From Kolteria novifilia (GTDB lineage: Bacteria; Planctomycetota; Planctomycetia; Kolteriales; Kolteriaceae), in NCBI GenBank assembly GCA_007748055.1, contig CP036279.1, positions 7,254,001 through 7,318,000 on the forward strand: DNA of 64,000 bases, written 5' to 3'. This document shows, in pieces, positions 9,505 through 17,708 of the stretch. The notes beneath the pieces were generated by a model. It was not told where the DNA came from. It did not search any database and saw only the letters and a program-made list of their open reading frames with translations. The stretch's first letter is position 1. Each line of letters begins with the position of its first letter. The position numbers were made by a program, and so were the translations under genes.

Positions 9505-10199
9505 CCAAGCGTATGATCGACTATTGGGTGATCCCCCCCGAGAACGACGCTGAGTTCGTCGCTTGCATGGAGGAAGTCCTCGAAACCTATGAAAGACCCT
9601 ACGATGCAGACCATCCGGTCATTTGCATGGACGAGCAACCGGTCCAGCTGATCAAAGAAACAAGGCAGCCGATTGAAGCTGCCAAGGACCATCCCAAGCG
9701 AGTCGATTACGAGTATGAACGAAACGGAACGGCGAGCATCTTCATGTTCAGCGAGCCGCTTTCAGGTTTTCGCCAAGCGACGGCCAGGTCGCAACGCACC
9801 AAGGTTGATTGGGCGCAAGAGGTCGCGCAACTGCTCGACACTCGCTACGCCGATTGCCAGCAAGTGACGCTGGTTCTCGACAACCTAAACACCCACACCA
9901 AGGGAGCGTTCTACGAGTTGTTTGAGCCTGCCGTGGCACGTGCCTATGTCAAGCGAATCACGTTCGTCTACACTCCGAAGCATGGGAGCTGGCTAAACGT
10001 CGCCGAATGCGAACTGAGCGCGATGACACGACAGTGTCTGACCGGTCGACGCGTCGGCGAACTCGACGAATTACGAGACGAAATCGGGGCTTGGTCCGAT
10101 CAGACCAACCAGAAGCAGCGCGGCGTCGACTGGCAACTACAAATCGACGAAGCACGCACCAAACTGGCCCGACTCTACCCAAAAATTAAGAATGGATGA
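9462..10199 (+). CDS. IS630 transposase, C-terminal frame (DDE catalytic part, orfB)
   Basis: This frame supplies the RNase H-like DDE domain of the IS630 transposase. The three acidic positions are visible: D in VICMDEQPVQL, D in TLVLDNLNTHT and E in HGSWLNVAECELS. In intact relatives the sequence runs from TVRKTLKK straight into a WxIPP segment. Here that junction is recreated only if ribosomes (or RNA polymerase) slip by -1 at the A8 run 9489-9496, giving a fused protein of about 380 residues. The 5' end of this open frame overlaps orfA and is not a real start. Either a programmed shift or an inactivating single-base change is possible; intact ends favour the former. Confidence 0.82.
   Translation: MSRDRSQDAKKNRMTKRMIDYWVIPPENDAEFVACMEEVLETYERPYDADHPVICMDEQPVQLIKETRQPIEAAKDHPKRVDYEYERNGTASIFMFSEPLSGFRQATARSQRTKVDWAQEVAQLLDTRYADCQQVTLVLDNLNTHTKGAFYELFEPAVARAYVKRITFVYTPKHGSWLNVAECELSAMTRQCLTGRRVGELDELRDEIGAWSDQTNQKQRGVDWQLQIDEARTKLARLYPKIKNG
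9489..9496 (+). other. A8 slippery run, candidate -1 frameshift site of the IS630 transposase
   Basis: Eight consecutive A residues lie within the overlap of the two transposase frames. Slipping back one base converts ...LKK-I-A-stop into ...LKKNRMTKRM..., restoring the family consensus. Programmed -1 shifting at A-runs is established for several IS families; its use here is inferred. Confidence 0.55.
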
Positions 10200-10207
10200 T
10201 GCACTAG

Positions 10208-10355
10208 TGTCCTGGCTGGCAAGTTCGTTCATGATCACTCGGCCCTGTGATCATGCGGGAGATTGCCCGATCACAGGCGTTTCTCGCATGCCCACAGCGA
10301 GCTCGGGAATGGCACCCAAGAGTCATTTCGGCGATGAATCAACCAATCAGGACAC
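10208..10355. mobile_element. MITE-like element, copy A (single internal unit)
   Basis: Imperfect terminal inverted repeats GTGTCCTGGCTGGCAAGTTC (left) and, inverted, GTGTCCTGATTGGTTGATTC (right) bound a 148-base element without an ORF. The interior aligns to copies at 26442-26648 and 58035-58238: shared blocks include GATTGCCCGATCAC-like, TCTCGCATGCCCAC and GGCACCCAAGAGT. It holds only one version of the 24-bp unit that is repeated in the other copies. The left end starts immediately after the right TA of the IS630 element. Confidence 0.6.
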
Positions 10356-10688
10356 CAGGATCGCGGATACTCTAGCCGCGATCCTTTCCCTTTTAAGCAC
10401 CAACGCCCCAACCTTTCCGAACGACGACGCCTGACCTTTCCGAACGGCAACGTCTTCCTTTCCGAACGGCAACGCCCGACCTTTCCGAACGGCAACGCCG
10501 TTCTCTATTGAAGCCCAGGGTCGCGCTTCGCGCACCCTGGGTACCGACCGAGAGGAAAACCAACCCCGCAGGGGTTGTCTAGCCGCGATGGGAGGCATCG
10601 CGATCGGACCCGACGCGTTGGCAGGGAGTACCGACCTGCTCTCCCTTGTCCAAGGGGGAGTTAGAGGGGGTCTCTTCCGGGATTTGCG
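10356..10688. repeat. Repeat-filled intergenic region (CCTTTCCGAACGGCAACG units)
   Basis: No gene is present. From about 10410 to 10500 the motif CCTTTCCGAACGGCAACGCC occurs four times with small variations at roughly 20-30 base spacing. A palindrome (CCCAGGGTCGCGC...GCGCACCCTGGG) follows at about 10515-10543. Next comes a segment with CCCTTGTCCAAGGGGGAG, another self-complementary stretch. Related CCCAGCGT palindromes and GCGTTGCCGTTGA units occur at 53945-54340, so these are dispersed families. Confidence 0.6.
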
Positions 10689-11735
10689 TCAGGCAAAATT
10701 CTGACTGACAGAAGATAGGGACACCAACTCGACGGGCATCTTGCTCGCTTCGCCGGAGACTTCGCGAACGTACTTCGGCAGGGCGTAGCCAGGCAGCTGC
10801 CCACGGAGGTCCTCCATCAACTGAAGCCCCCGCTCCTCGGAAACCTCGAAATGCGCGGCCCCGCTGACGCGGTCGACTTGATGAAGGTAGTAGGGCATCA
10901 CCCGAAGCGAGACCAACTCCAAACAGAGCCGCGCCAACGTCGCCGCGTCGTCGTTGATGCCTTTGAGCAAGACCGCTTGATTGAGGACAAGGACACCCGC
11001 GTCGACCAGCCGGCGTAGGGCCTGCCGGCACGCATCGTCGAGTTCGCTGGGGTGGTTGGCGTGCACGACCATGATCGGCTGCAAGTGGGTCCCGGTGAGC
11101 CACGCGAGCAACGCGTCGTCAACGCGCTGCGGCAAGACGATCGGCAGCCGTGTATGGACCCGCAGCCGTTGGAGATGACCAATCTCCTCGAATCGTGATG
11201 CGAGCCGCGCCAGCCATTCGTCGGTAAGGGTCAGCGGGTCGCCGCCGCTAAGGATTACTTCCGCGATCAAGGGATCGTCGGCCAAGCAGGCCAGCGCCGG
11301 CTCCCATGCTTCCAGCCCGCGCGGTTCTTCGTGATAGGGATAGTGGCGGCGGAAACAGTAGCGACAATGGACCGCGCAAACTCCCGTCGTGATCAGCAAC
11401 GCCCGTCCGTGGTACTTGTGAAGCAAGCCGTCCGCCCGACGCGAGGGAGCATCGCCAACGGGGTCGACGGTGAACCCCGGCACCTCCTCGGCTTCGGCGT
11501 CCAGCGGAAGGACCTGACGCAGCAGGGGATCGTTCGGGTCGCCCGGCCGCATACGCTCGACGAACTCTCGCGGGACGACGAGGGGAAAGAGTTTGGACGC
11601 CGCGCGGGCGCTCGTTCGAATCTCTTTGGGCAGGTCGAGCAAGTCGCACAACTCGTCCGGATCGCGAATCGCTTGCGCCAAGGCCTTGCGCCAAGTGGGC
11701 CTAGGATTCGTTTGGGGACTTGCTATATTGTGCAT
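10689..11735 (-). CDS. epmB: EF-P-(R)-beta-lysine synthesis enzyme EpmB (lysine 2,3-aminomutase family, radical SAM)
   Basis: EpmB converts (S)-alpha-lysine to (R)-beta-lysine for modification of elongation factor P. The 348-residue protein has the radical SAM cluster motif with C120, C124 and C127 (GVCAVHCRYCFRR), the EVILSGGDPL glycine-rich SAM-binding segment and HTRLPIVLPQRV. A C-terminal LPKYVREVSGEASKMPVE block includes the probable PLP lysine (about K332). The length fits EpmB (about 340) rather than clostridial lysine aminomutase (over 400). It is transcribed divergently from efp, whose product is the target; epmA follows efp. The family is very clear; EpmB specificity is inferred from size and neighbours. 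Confidence 0.93.
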   Translation of the reverse strand: MHNIASPQTNPRPTWRKALAQAIRDPDELCDLLDLPKEIRTSARAASKLFPLVVPREFVERMRPGDPNDPLLRQVLPLDAEAEEVPGFTVDPVGDAPSRRADGLLHKYHGRALLITTGVCAVHCRYCFRRHYPYHEEPRGLEAWEPALACLADDPLIAEVILSGGDPLTLTDEWLARLASRFEEIGHLQRLRVHTRLPIVLPQRVDDALLAWLTGTHLQPIMVVHANHPSELDDACRQALRRLVDAGVLVLNQAVLLKGINDDAATLARLCLELVSLRVMPYYLHQVDRVSGAAHFEVSEERGLQLMEDLRGQLPGYALPKYVREVSGEASKMPVELVSLSSVSQNFA

Positions 11736-11897
11736 CTTTCCGGGACTTTGGCGGCGAGAGAGCGGCTAGAGTTCGGAACTCCGAATCAACCGGAACTCCA
11801 AACCGACTGGTCATTCGTATCGACGCGATGGAACCCTTGCGTCGAATTCAACGCACCCGCGAATGCTTAGAACCTATCCGAAAGGATTCGTTGCGAG

Positions 11898-12476
11898 ATG
11901 GTATCGTACAATACAAGCGACTTTCGCAAAGGGCTCAAAGTCCAGATCGACGGCGAACCCTTTTTGATGGTCGAGTGCAACTTCGTCAAGCCGGGCAAGG
12001 GCCAGGCGCTCTACAAGACCAAGCTCAAGCACTTGATCAAGAACACGGTCCTCGACCGTACCTACAAGAGTGGTGAATCGCTCGAAGGGGCCGACGTCGA
12101 GGACACCGAGATGCAGTTCCTTTACCAAGATGGTGAGAACTACGTCTTCATGGATCCGACCACCTTCGATCAGCCGACCCTGACCGCCGAGCAAGTTGGC
12201 GACGATGCCAAATGGCTCAAGGATGGGCTGATGTGCATGGTCACCTTTTACAACGGCAACCCGATCGCCTTCGCCCCACCGAACCACTTGGTTCTTCGGG
12301 TCGAGTACACCGAGCCGGGCGCTCGCGGCAATACCGCGACCAACGTCACCAAGCCCGCGACCGTCGAGACCGGCGCCGAGGTGCAAGTGCCGATCTTCAT
12401 CGAGACGGGCGAGCTGATCAAAGTCGACACCCGCACCAGCAGCTACATCGAGCGGGCCCGCGAGGACAAGAAGTGA
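11898..12476 (+). CDS. efp: Translation elongation factor P
   Basis: EF-P relieves ribosome stalling at polyproline stretches. The 192-residue protein has the three-domain layout: KOW-like N-terminal domain (1-65), OB domain (about 70-128) and C-terminal OB domain ending in DTRTSSYIERAR. The loop reads VKPGKGQA with lysine exactly at position 34, the residue beta-lysylated by EpmA in the E. coli-type system. The stop overlaps the epmA GTG start by four bases (GTGA), implying translational coupling. An epmB gene lies divergently upstream, so the whole beta-lysylation system is clustered. Confidence 0.97.
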   Translation: MVSYNTSDFRKGLKVQIDGEPFLMVECNFVKPGKGQALYKTKLKHLIKNTVLDRTYKSGESLEGADVEDTEMQFLYQDGENYVFMDPTTFDQPTLTAEQVGDDAKWLKDGLMCMVTFYNGNPIAFAPPNHLVLRVEYTEPGARGNTATNVTKPATVETGAEVQVPIFIETGELIKVDTRTSSYIERAREDKK

Positions 12477-13516
12477 GCTTGAGCCAACCGGACTCAAGTC
12501 CAACAGACTTGAGCCGAGGGCGCTCAAGTGCACCAGGCTCAGACCGGGAGAGCGTCTCCCATCGCTCTCCCGAGCTCGCCCTTCCATCCGCGAACGTCGA
12601 CAACCTCAAACGGCGTGCCGCCTTGCTCGCCCGAACCCGCCGATTCTTCGAGGAGCGGCGCTACTTCGAGGTCGAAACCCCCGTCCTTTCTCGCGACGTC
12701 TGCGTCGATGTCTATCTCGATCCGATCGCCGTCGAGGGGGCGAGTGGGGAGCGACACTTCCTCCAAACCTCGCCCGAATTCGCGATGAAGCGACTTCTCG
12801 CCGCCGGCGCGGGGTCGATCTACCAAATCACCCGAGCATTCCGCGACCGCGAATTTGGCCCGCTGCACAACCCCGAGTTCACCATCGTCGAGTGGTATCG
12901 CGTCGATGCCGACGCCAACCTCCTGATGGAGGAGATCAGCGATCTTGCCCAAGCGCTGCTGGGCACCGCTCCCGCGGAACGTTGGAGCTACCGCGAAGCA
13001 TTCCGGCGGACACTCGACCTCGATCCGTTCACCGCCGGCAATGCTCAACTCGCCGAAGTCGCCCAGTCCGCCGGCTTCCACGATCGGGAAGCCGAACGCG
13101 ATGATCTCCTCGACTTTCTGCTCGCCACTCGCGTTCAGCCGGAGTTGGCCAAGCATGACGCCATCTTGCTACACGGCTATCCACCTTCGCAGGCGGCGCT
13201 CGCGGAAGTGGCGACCGAGGGCGACGTGACGACGGCGCTGCGGTTCGAACTATTCGTCCGCGGCATCGAACTCTGCAACGGATACCAGGAACTTCGCGAC
13301 GCAAACGAGCTCACCCGTCGCCAAAACGAACAGAATGAGAAACGAATCGGGCAAAAAAAGGCCTCATTGCCGACAGATTCGCGGCTCTTGCGCGCCATGG
13401 AGATTGGGTTGCCGCGCTGTTCGGGCTGCGCTCTCGGCTTTGACCGCCTGGCAATGCTCGCCCTCGGCGCGACGTCGATTCAGGAGGTGGTCGCGTTTCC
13501 GGCGGATCGTGCCTGA
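12473..13516 (+). CDS. epmA: EF-P lysine ligase EpmA (GenX/PoxA, LysRS-like)
   Basis: EpmA attaches (R)-beta-lysine to K34 of EF-P. The 347-residue protein is a class II lysyl-tRNA synthetase catalytic core without the N-terminal anticodon-binding domain. Motif 2 is visible as ITRAFRDREFGPLHNPEF and motif 3 as GCALGFDRLAMLALG, plus the family segment LQTSPEFAMKRLL. The first 45 residues are Ser/Pro/Arg-rich and unlike the family, so the true start may be further in. The GTG at 12473 overlapping the efp stop is the simplest coupled start. Clustering with efp and epmB supports EpmA rather than a truncated LysS. Confidence 0.93.
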   Translation: MSLSQPDSSPTDLSRGRSSAPGSDRESVSHRSPELALPSANVDNLKRRAALLARTRRFFEERRYFEVETPVLSRDVCVDVYLDPIAVEGASGERHFLQTSPEFAMKRLLAAGAGSIYQITRAFRDREFGPLHNPEFTIVEWYRVDADANLLMEEISDLAQALLGTAPAERWSYREAFRRTLDLDPFTAGNAQLAEVAQSAGFHDREAERDDLLDFLLATRVQPELAKHDAILLHGYPPSQAALAEVATEGDVTTALRFELFVRGIELCNGYQELRDANELTRRQNEQNEKRIGQKKASLPTDSRLLRAMEIGLPRCSGCALGFDRLAMLALGATSIQEVVAFPADRA

Positions 13517-13552
13517 TCGAACCCCTGGACGACGCAGCGGGAGGAAATTCAA

Positions 13553-14029
13553 ATGGCGACACTCGAGTTGGCCCTGGAAATCGCGGCCGGCGCCCATGCG
13601 GGAACCAAGGACAGACAGGGCAAGCCCTATATCCTCCATCCGATTCGGGTGATGATGGGGGTCGAAAGCGAGCAGGCCCAGATCGTCGCGATTCTCCACG
13701 ATGTGGTGGAAGATACGGACGTGACCTTCGAGGACCTGCGCGAGGCTGGCTTCAGCGAGGAGACGCTCGCCACCCTGGCTCTGGTCACGCACAAAGATGG
13801 CGTCTCGTATGCCGACTACGTCATCGCGTGCAAGGACAACCCGATCGCCCGAGAAGTGAAACTCTCGGACCTGCGTGACAACAGCAGTCTCTCTCGGCTG
13901 CTCCTACGTGCCGACCGCTTCGACAGCGATTCTCGGCGCATGCACCGCTACCTTTTGTCCTATCGCTTCCTTGCCGGGGAGATCGACGAAGCCGCCTACC
14001 GGCGACTCATGCCGTCGTTCGAGAAATAG
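13553..14029 (+). CDS. Stand-alone HD-domain protein (SpoT/MESH1-like hydrolase domain)
   Basis: The 158-residue protein consists of an HD metal-dependent phosphohydrolase domain of the type found at the N-terminus of SpoT/Rel. Visible metal and active-site elements are H28 in YILHPIRV, the HD pair in ILHDVVEDT and the later Asp in KLSDLRDN. There is no synthetase, TGS or ACT domain, so it resembles small alarmone hydrolases (MESH1/SAH). The predicted activity is hydrolysis of (p)ppGpp or a related nucleotide; substrate identity is inferred. A strong GGGAGGA precedes ATG 13553, about 36 bases after epmA. Confidence 0.82.
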   Translation: MATLELALEIAAGAHAGTKDRQGKPYILHPIRVMMGVESEQAQIVAILHDVVEDTDVTFEDLREAGFSEETLATLALVTHKDGVSYADYVIACKDNPIAREVKLSDLRDNSSLSRLLLRADRFDSDSRRMHRYLLSYRFLAGEIDEAAYRRLMPSFEK

Positions 14030-14080
14030 CGACCTGGGCGGCATTCGGTTCGCCCCACCCGGCGGTCGCGGTTCCCGACG

Positions 14081-14293
14081 CTACTCGTTCTCTTCCTTCC
14101 ATTCCTCGTACCAGACCATCTGGATCGCCTCGAGGATGCCTTCGCTGCTCTTGGTGGGATCGCCCTCGAACTCCTCTAGCTCGCAAACCCACTTGTGCAA
14201 GTCGGTGAAGCGAACCTCGAGCGGCTTGAGGTCGGGGTACTTTTCAAAGAGCTGGATCCCGATCTCCTCGGAGTCGTTCCAGTCAAGACTCAT
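14081..14293 (-). CDS. iscX: IscX-type Fe-S assembly protein
   Basis: This 70-residue acidic protein matches IscX/YfhJ along its whole length: an N-terminal LDWNDSEEIGIQLFEKYPDL winged-helix start, the core VRFTDLHKWVCELEEF and the end ILEAIQMVWYEEW. IscX binds IscS and iron and tunes Fe-S cluster assembly. In proteobacteria it ends the isc operon; here it stands alone, convergent with the HD-domain gene, with no iscS/U or fdx nearby. ATG 14293 begins the conserved domain directly. The identification is strong although the protein is small. Confidence 0.9.
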   Translation of the reverse strand: MSLDWNDSEEIGIQLFEKYPDLKPLEVRFTDLHKWVCELEEFEGDPTKSSEGILEAIQMVWYEEWKEENE

Positions 14294-14439
14294 GGTGTCC
14301 GTCCTTCGCGCAAATCATCGTCGTTCGAGGACCGTTCCAAGCTGACAATCCTCACAGGGAGATCCTATGGGGGCATCGGCCATCTCCCAAGCCCCGCGGT
14401 CGTCACTCCACCGCGCCAGTCGCCCACAAGAAATGCCAA

Positions 14440-14459
14440 CGGCCCGACCAGAGGGGCCG
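14440..14459 (-). terminator. Candidate intrinsic terminator downstream of the Ig-like secreted protein gene
   Basis: A CGGCCC/GGGCCG stem with an 8-base loop lies about 30 bases after the stop of the gene at 14492-16210. Read on the minus strand it is followed by TTGGCATTTCTTG, moderately T-rich. It is a plausible but unproven terminator. Confidence 0.5.
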
Positions 14460-14491
14460 AGCCGTCGACGATGGTATTTGTTTGGCCACCG

Positions 14492-16210
14492 TTAGCGAGT
14501 CGGGGCGGCACTCGGCAGGGTCGCGATGCCGATGACATCCGCTTCGGGACGCGACAGGTCGACCAGGACCGCGTCGGGCGTATCGGCGACACTGACGTTC
14601 TCGCACATGTCGGTCACCATCAGGCGAAGGTAAACCTGATAGGGGATGTTGGCCGGCACCCGCCAACTGTACTGGCCGGTCGGATTGAGCTCGGTCTTGA
14701 TCGCGTACCAGGGCCCTTCGGGGTACTCGGCGAAGTAGAGGCTCACCGGCTTCTCGCCCAGGTGCTTGTCGCGAGCCGCCCAGGAGATCAGGAGCGAATC
14801 GGTCCGCGACTGAGGATCGGGCGTCGGCTGGAACAACTCGGCCTCGGGAGGCGTCGTGTCGACTTCGAGAATGCTCTGCGGAGCGTCCCCGGGCTTCGGC
14901 GGAGCCTGGCCATATCCGGCGCGACTGGTGACGACGACGCGGATGCCATAGCGTCCCTCATCGGGCAGGACGACCTCGAACGGAGGCGTGCGATCCTTGT
15001 CCTCGCCGTAGAGCTTCCAGCTCTGACCGTTGTCCTTCGTGTAGTAGAGTTCGACCTTGCCGATGCCGGCGGGGCCGACGCCGCGAAGGGCGTAGTCGAT
15101 TGCACAACTCTGCGTGTTCAGCAGCGGGATCCGCTTGGGCGCGGGCTTGGGCTTCTCCACCGGCTTGGGCTGCGGTTGCGGTTCGACGGCGGACGCCTGC
15201 TGAACCTTCGGCTTGGTGCTCGCGACCGGGACCAGATGGCTCGCTTGCGAAACGTACTGATCACGCGGCGTCTCCGCGGCGGTCACGTAGTCACTCATCC
15301 GCGGAACCTCTCGCATCGGCTTCTCGTCGGCGGGCAAATCGTAGCGCGTGCGATCGAAGACCGGAGCGTTCGACGTGGTGGCGGAGTGTTCCGTCCGAAG
15401 ACGAGCACTCGGCGGAGCGGCCGGAACCCGATAGGCATCGCTGGTCGGCATCGACTCGCGTTGGTTGGCGGCGACGCGGCGAAGACCGGGGTCCGCCGGT
15501 TTCTCGACCGGGTAGTTCGCGGCAACGGCGATGGTCGCTTCCTCGACGGTCTCGTTGCCGGCCCGGTCACGAATGGTCGCCCGCACCTGGTAGGGGGCTC
15601 CCGTGTCGGCCATCCAGTGGCGCTCGCCGTCAATCATCTTCGGAACGGTCAGCTCGCGCCAACTCGTTTCGTGGGCGCCACGAATCTCGAGCTTGAGGCT
15701 CTCGAGGTCGATCTTCTCGTCATCGACCTTCCAAGCGACGCCGATCTTGCCGTCCCGTTCGGCGAGCGAATCGAGGCGCACCCGCGGCGCTTGCGTGTCG
15801 ACGACGACGCGAAGTCCCGGGGCTTCCCGTTCGACGTTCTCCGGCTCGGCCCGGCCCTTGCGATCGACGTAGACAAGGCTGAACCAGTACTCGCCATCCT
15901 CTTGTGACCGGAAGGTGAACGATTTGCGACTGGGATCAGCCGTCTCGATCATCTGCCAGGTCTGGCCAAGGTCGGTCGAGACAAAGAGCCGCAGCTCCTT
16001 GATCAGGCGGGCCTTGTTTGGCGCGACCTGGACCGGAATCTTGAAGACCGGCTGGCGAAGGTGGACCAAATCATCCTCGGCATAGGCAGGTCCAGCGGCG
16101 ACCAGTGTCGACGCCAACCCGCCGAGAACCGCCGCCATCCCCATGTGGCGTAGTCGCCGTGCGAGGCCAGTCGTCCCGAGGAACCGAAGGATGCTTCCGC
16201 GCAAGCGCAT
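14492..16210 (-). CDS. Secreted multi-domain protein with Ig-like/exo-sialidase-like beta repeats
   Basis: The 572-residue protein has a long basic N-region, a hydrophobic helix and an ALA-type signal cleavage site (AGPAYA before EDD). The mature part repeats an Ig-like pattern three times: 'STDLGQTWQMIETA', 'TKDNGQSWKLYGED' and a last GRTDSLLISWAARDKHLG block. Each includes the D-x-G-x-x-W element seen in Asp-box or fibronectin-like modules. A Pro/Lys/Gln-rich linker sits in the middle (near residues 325-360). ATG 16210 follows GGGAG; an in-frame ATG 18 codons earlier lacks a signal-peptide-like start. No enzyme motif was seen. It is probably an extracytoplasmic binding or structural protein. 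Confidence 0.7.
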   Translation of the reverse strand: MRLRGSILRFLGTTGLARRLRHMGMAAVLGGLASTLVAAGPAYAEDDLVHLRQPVFKIPVQVAPNKARLIKELRLFVSTDLGQTWQMIETADPSRKSFTFRSQEDGEYWFSLVYVDRKGRAEPENVEREAPGLRVVVDTQAPRVRLDSLAERDGKIGVAWKVDDEKIDLESLKLEIRGAHETSWRELTVPKMIDGERHWMADTGAPYQVRATIRDRAGNETVEEATIAVAANYPVEKPADPGLRRVAANQRESMPTSDAYRVPAAPPSARLRTEHSATTSNAPVFDRTRYDLPADEKPMREVPRMSDYVTAAETPRDQYVSQASHLVPVASTKPKVQQASAVEPQPQPKPVEKPKPAPKRIPLLNTQSCAIDYALRGVGPAGIGKVELYYTKDNGQSWKLYGEDKDRTPPFEVVLPDEGRYGIRVVVTSRAGYGQAPPKPGDAPQSILEVDTTPPEAELFQPTPDPQSRTDSLLISWAARDKHLGEKPVSLYFAEYPEGPWYAIKTELNPTGQYSWRVPANIPYQVYLRLMVTDMCENVSVADTPDAVLVDLSRPEADVIGIATLPSAAPTR

Positions 16211-16433
16211 GCCCGTATCTCCCTCATCGAGGGCGTGGTCTGCCCTCAAATGCACCGAATTCACAAACTGGTTCTGTCGGTTCTCATCGGCGGCACGACC
16301 GGCAAACCTTGAGCAGAAATAAGAATCCTCAGAATCGGATTCTCTTCGCTCGGCGATCGTTCAAAACAAGGAAAGCGGGAAAGTTGCCTAAAGAGACTCA
16401 TCGGCGCGGCCGAGGCAGTTGGGGCGAGGAACC

Positions 16434-17708
16434 TCACCCGTCGACGTGGACCCGGCGAAACCGCCGTCCCTTGAGTTCGAACCGGGGCAAGGGCTCTTCC
16501 GCGAGCACGACATCGGGGCGGAAGTAGAACCGATCCTGAATCATCCGGGCAATCGACGCGAGCAGCGCCGGACCATTGGCGACGCTCGGTTTGGGCTCGA
16601 TGCAGATGACCAGCCGGGTACCGCTGGAGAGCTCCCGCGCCTCGATCGCGAACTCGGCGACCTCGTCAAACTCCCTGACCAGCCCCTCGATCGCGCTGGG
16701 ATAGACGTTGTTTCCCTTCACCCAGATCATGTCGTCGATCCGCCCGAGGATTCCCCCATCGAGCGCCACGAAGGGTTTGCCGCCGGGACGAAACTGCCAG
16801 GAAGGACGAACGGCGTCCGCGGTCCGGTAGCGAATGAGGGGCGACCCCCAGCGTCCCAGCGTTGTCAGGACCAACTCGCCGAGTTCGCCATCCTCCACCG
16901 GCTGCAAGGTACGCGGGTCGAGAACCTCCGCGATCACCTGGTCCTCGAGGAGGACCAAATGCCCGGGAAGTTCGTCGTATTCGATCCCGATCGATCCGAT
17001 TTCGGTCATCCCGCTGTGATCGTAGAGCCGGGCTCCCCAAGCCTGTTCGAGTCGCTGCCGAGTCGCGGGGATGTTCGCTCCCGGCTCACCCGCGAGGATC
17101 AGCCCACGAACCTTCGAATGGGCGAGGTCGATGCCCTCCTCCTCGGCAACTTCCGCCATCCGGAGGGCGTACGTCGGCGTCGCCAGGACGATGGTGATCC
17201 CATTGTCGAGCATGAGCTGGAGCCGCGCGTTGGTGGTCAACCCGCCGCCGGGGAGAACGAACCGGCCGATTCGGCTCGCCCCTTCGAATGCCGCCCAGAA
17301 TCCAATGAACGGCCCGAACGAGAAGGGGAAGAAGAAGCGATCATTCGCGTCGATGCCGACCGCGTCATAGATCTGCTCCCAACATTTCAGGATCCATCCC
17401 CAACTCTCGGGAGTGTCGAGCCAGCGCAGCCGACGCCCGGTCGTTCCCGAGGTCTGGTGCAAGCGGACGTAGGAATCGCGGGGCTCGGTGAGGTTCGTCC
17501 CGTAGATGGGATTCGCTTCCTGATCGGCGGCGAGCTCCTTCTTTGTGGTGAAGGGGAGTCGCTGGAAGTCGTCCCAGCCCTTGATGTCCTCGCGGGCGAT
17601 TCCCGACCGGGCGAACTTCTCGCGATAGAAGGCGTTCGACGCGAAGAGTCGATCGAGTCCCGTGGAGAGTTTTTGCCACTGGAGGGCACGGAGTTGCTCA
17701 CGAGTCAT
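16434..17708 (-). CDS. Phenylacetate-CoA ligase-like adenylate-forming enzyme (PaaK family)
   Basis: The 424-residue protein belongs to the ANL adenylating superfamily, PaaK/CapK type. Seen: the phosphate-binding loop LHQTSGTTGRRLRW (about residue 90), the YDHSGMTEIGSIG adenine-binding segment, and YRTADAVRPSW. The hinge-like GRIDDMIWVKGNNVYPSAIE precedes an AMP-binding C-terminal lid. Such enzymes activate aryl or alkyl carboxylates to CoA thioesters through acyl-AMP. Phenylacetate catabolic genes are absent here, so the substrate is unknown. ATG 17708 is chosen because homology begins there; in-frame sequence upstream looks non-coding. It is followed convergently by nothing obvious. Confidence 0.82.
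   Translation of the reverse strand: MTREQLRALQWQKLSTGLDRLFASNAFYREKFARSGIAREDIKGWDDFQRLPFTTKKELAADQEANPIYGTNLTEPRDSYVRLHQTSGTTGRRLRWLDTPESWGWILKCWEQIYDAVGIDANDRFFFPFSFGPFIGFWAAFEGASRIGRFVLPGGGLTTNARLQLMLDNGITIVLATPTYALRMAEVAEEEGIDLAHSKVRGLILAGEPGANIPATRQRLEQAWGARLYDHSGMTEIGSIGIEYDELPGHLVLLEDQVIAEVLDPRTLQPVEDGELGELVLTTLGRWGSPLIRYRTADAVRPSWQFRPGGKPFVALDGGILGRIDDMIWVKGNNVYPSAIEGLVREFDEVAEFAIEARELSSGTRLVICIEPKPSVANGPALLASIARMIQDRFYFRPDVVLAEEPLPRFELKGRRFRRVHVDG

Larger units (their letters stand above)
8973..10204 (+). mobile_element. IS630-family insertion sequence (about 1.23 kb)
   Basis: The left end from 8973 (GTGGTTCATCTATCCTAGG...) and the inverted right end from 10204 (GTGCATCATCCATTCTTAA...) match at about 20 of 30 positions without gaps. 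Each end is flanked by TA (8971-8972 and 10205-10206), the dinucleotide that IS630/Tc1 elements target and duplicate. The element encloses one transposase split over two reading frames (9061-9504 and 9462-10199). Length, termini, TA flanks and DDE motifs agree with the family. It is sandwiched directly between two short inverted-repeat elements, marking this as an insertion hot spot. Confidence 0.85.

Noticed and set aside
9061-10199. Calling the split IS630 transposase a simple pseudogene
   Set aside because: The A8 run, intact termini and complete DDE residues make a programmed -1 shift at least as likely, so it is kept as two frames with a candidate slip site.
10409-10505. CRISPR-like repeats around CCTTTCCGAACGGCAACG
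   Set aside because: Spacing is irregular, the intervening bases are near repeats themselves, and related units are dispersed elsewhere.
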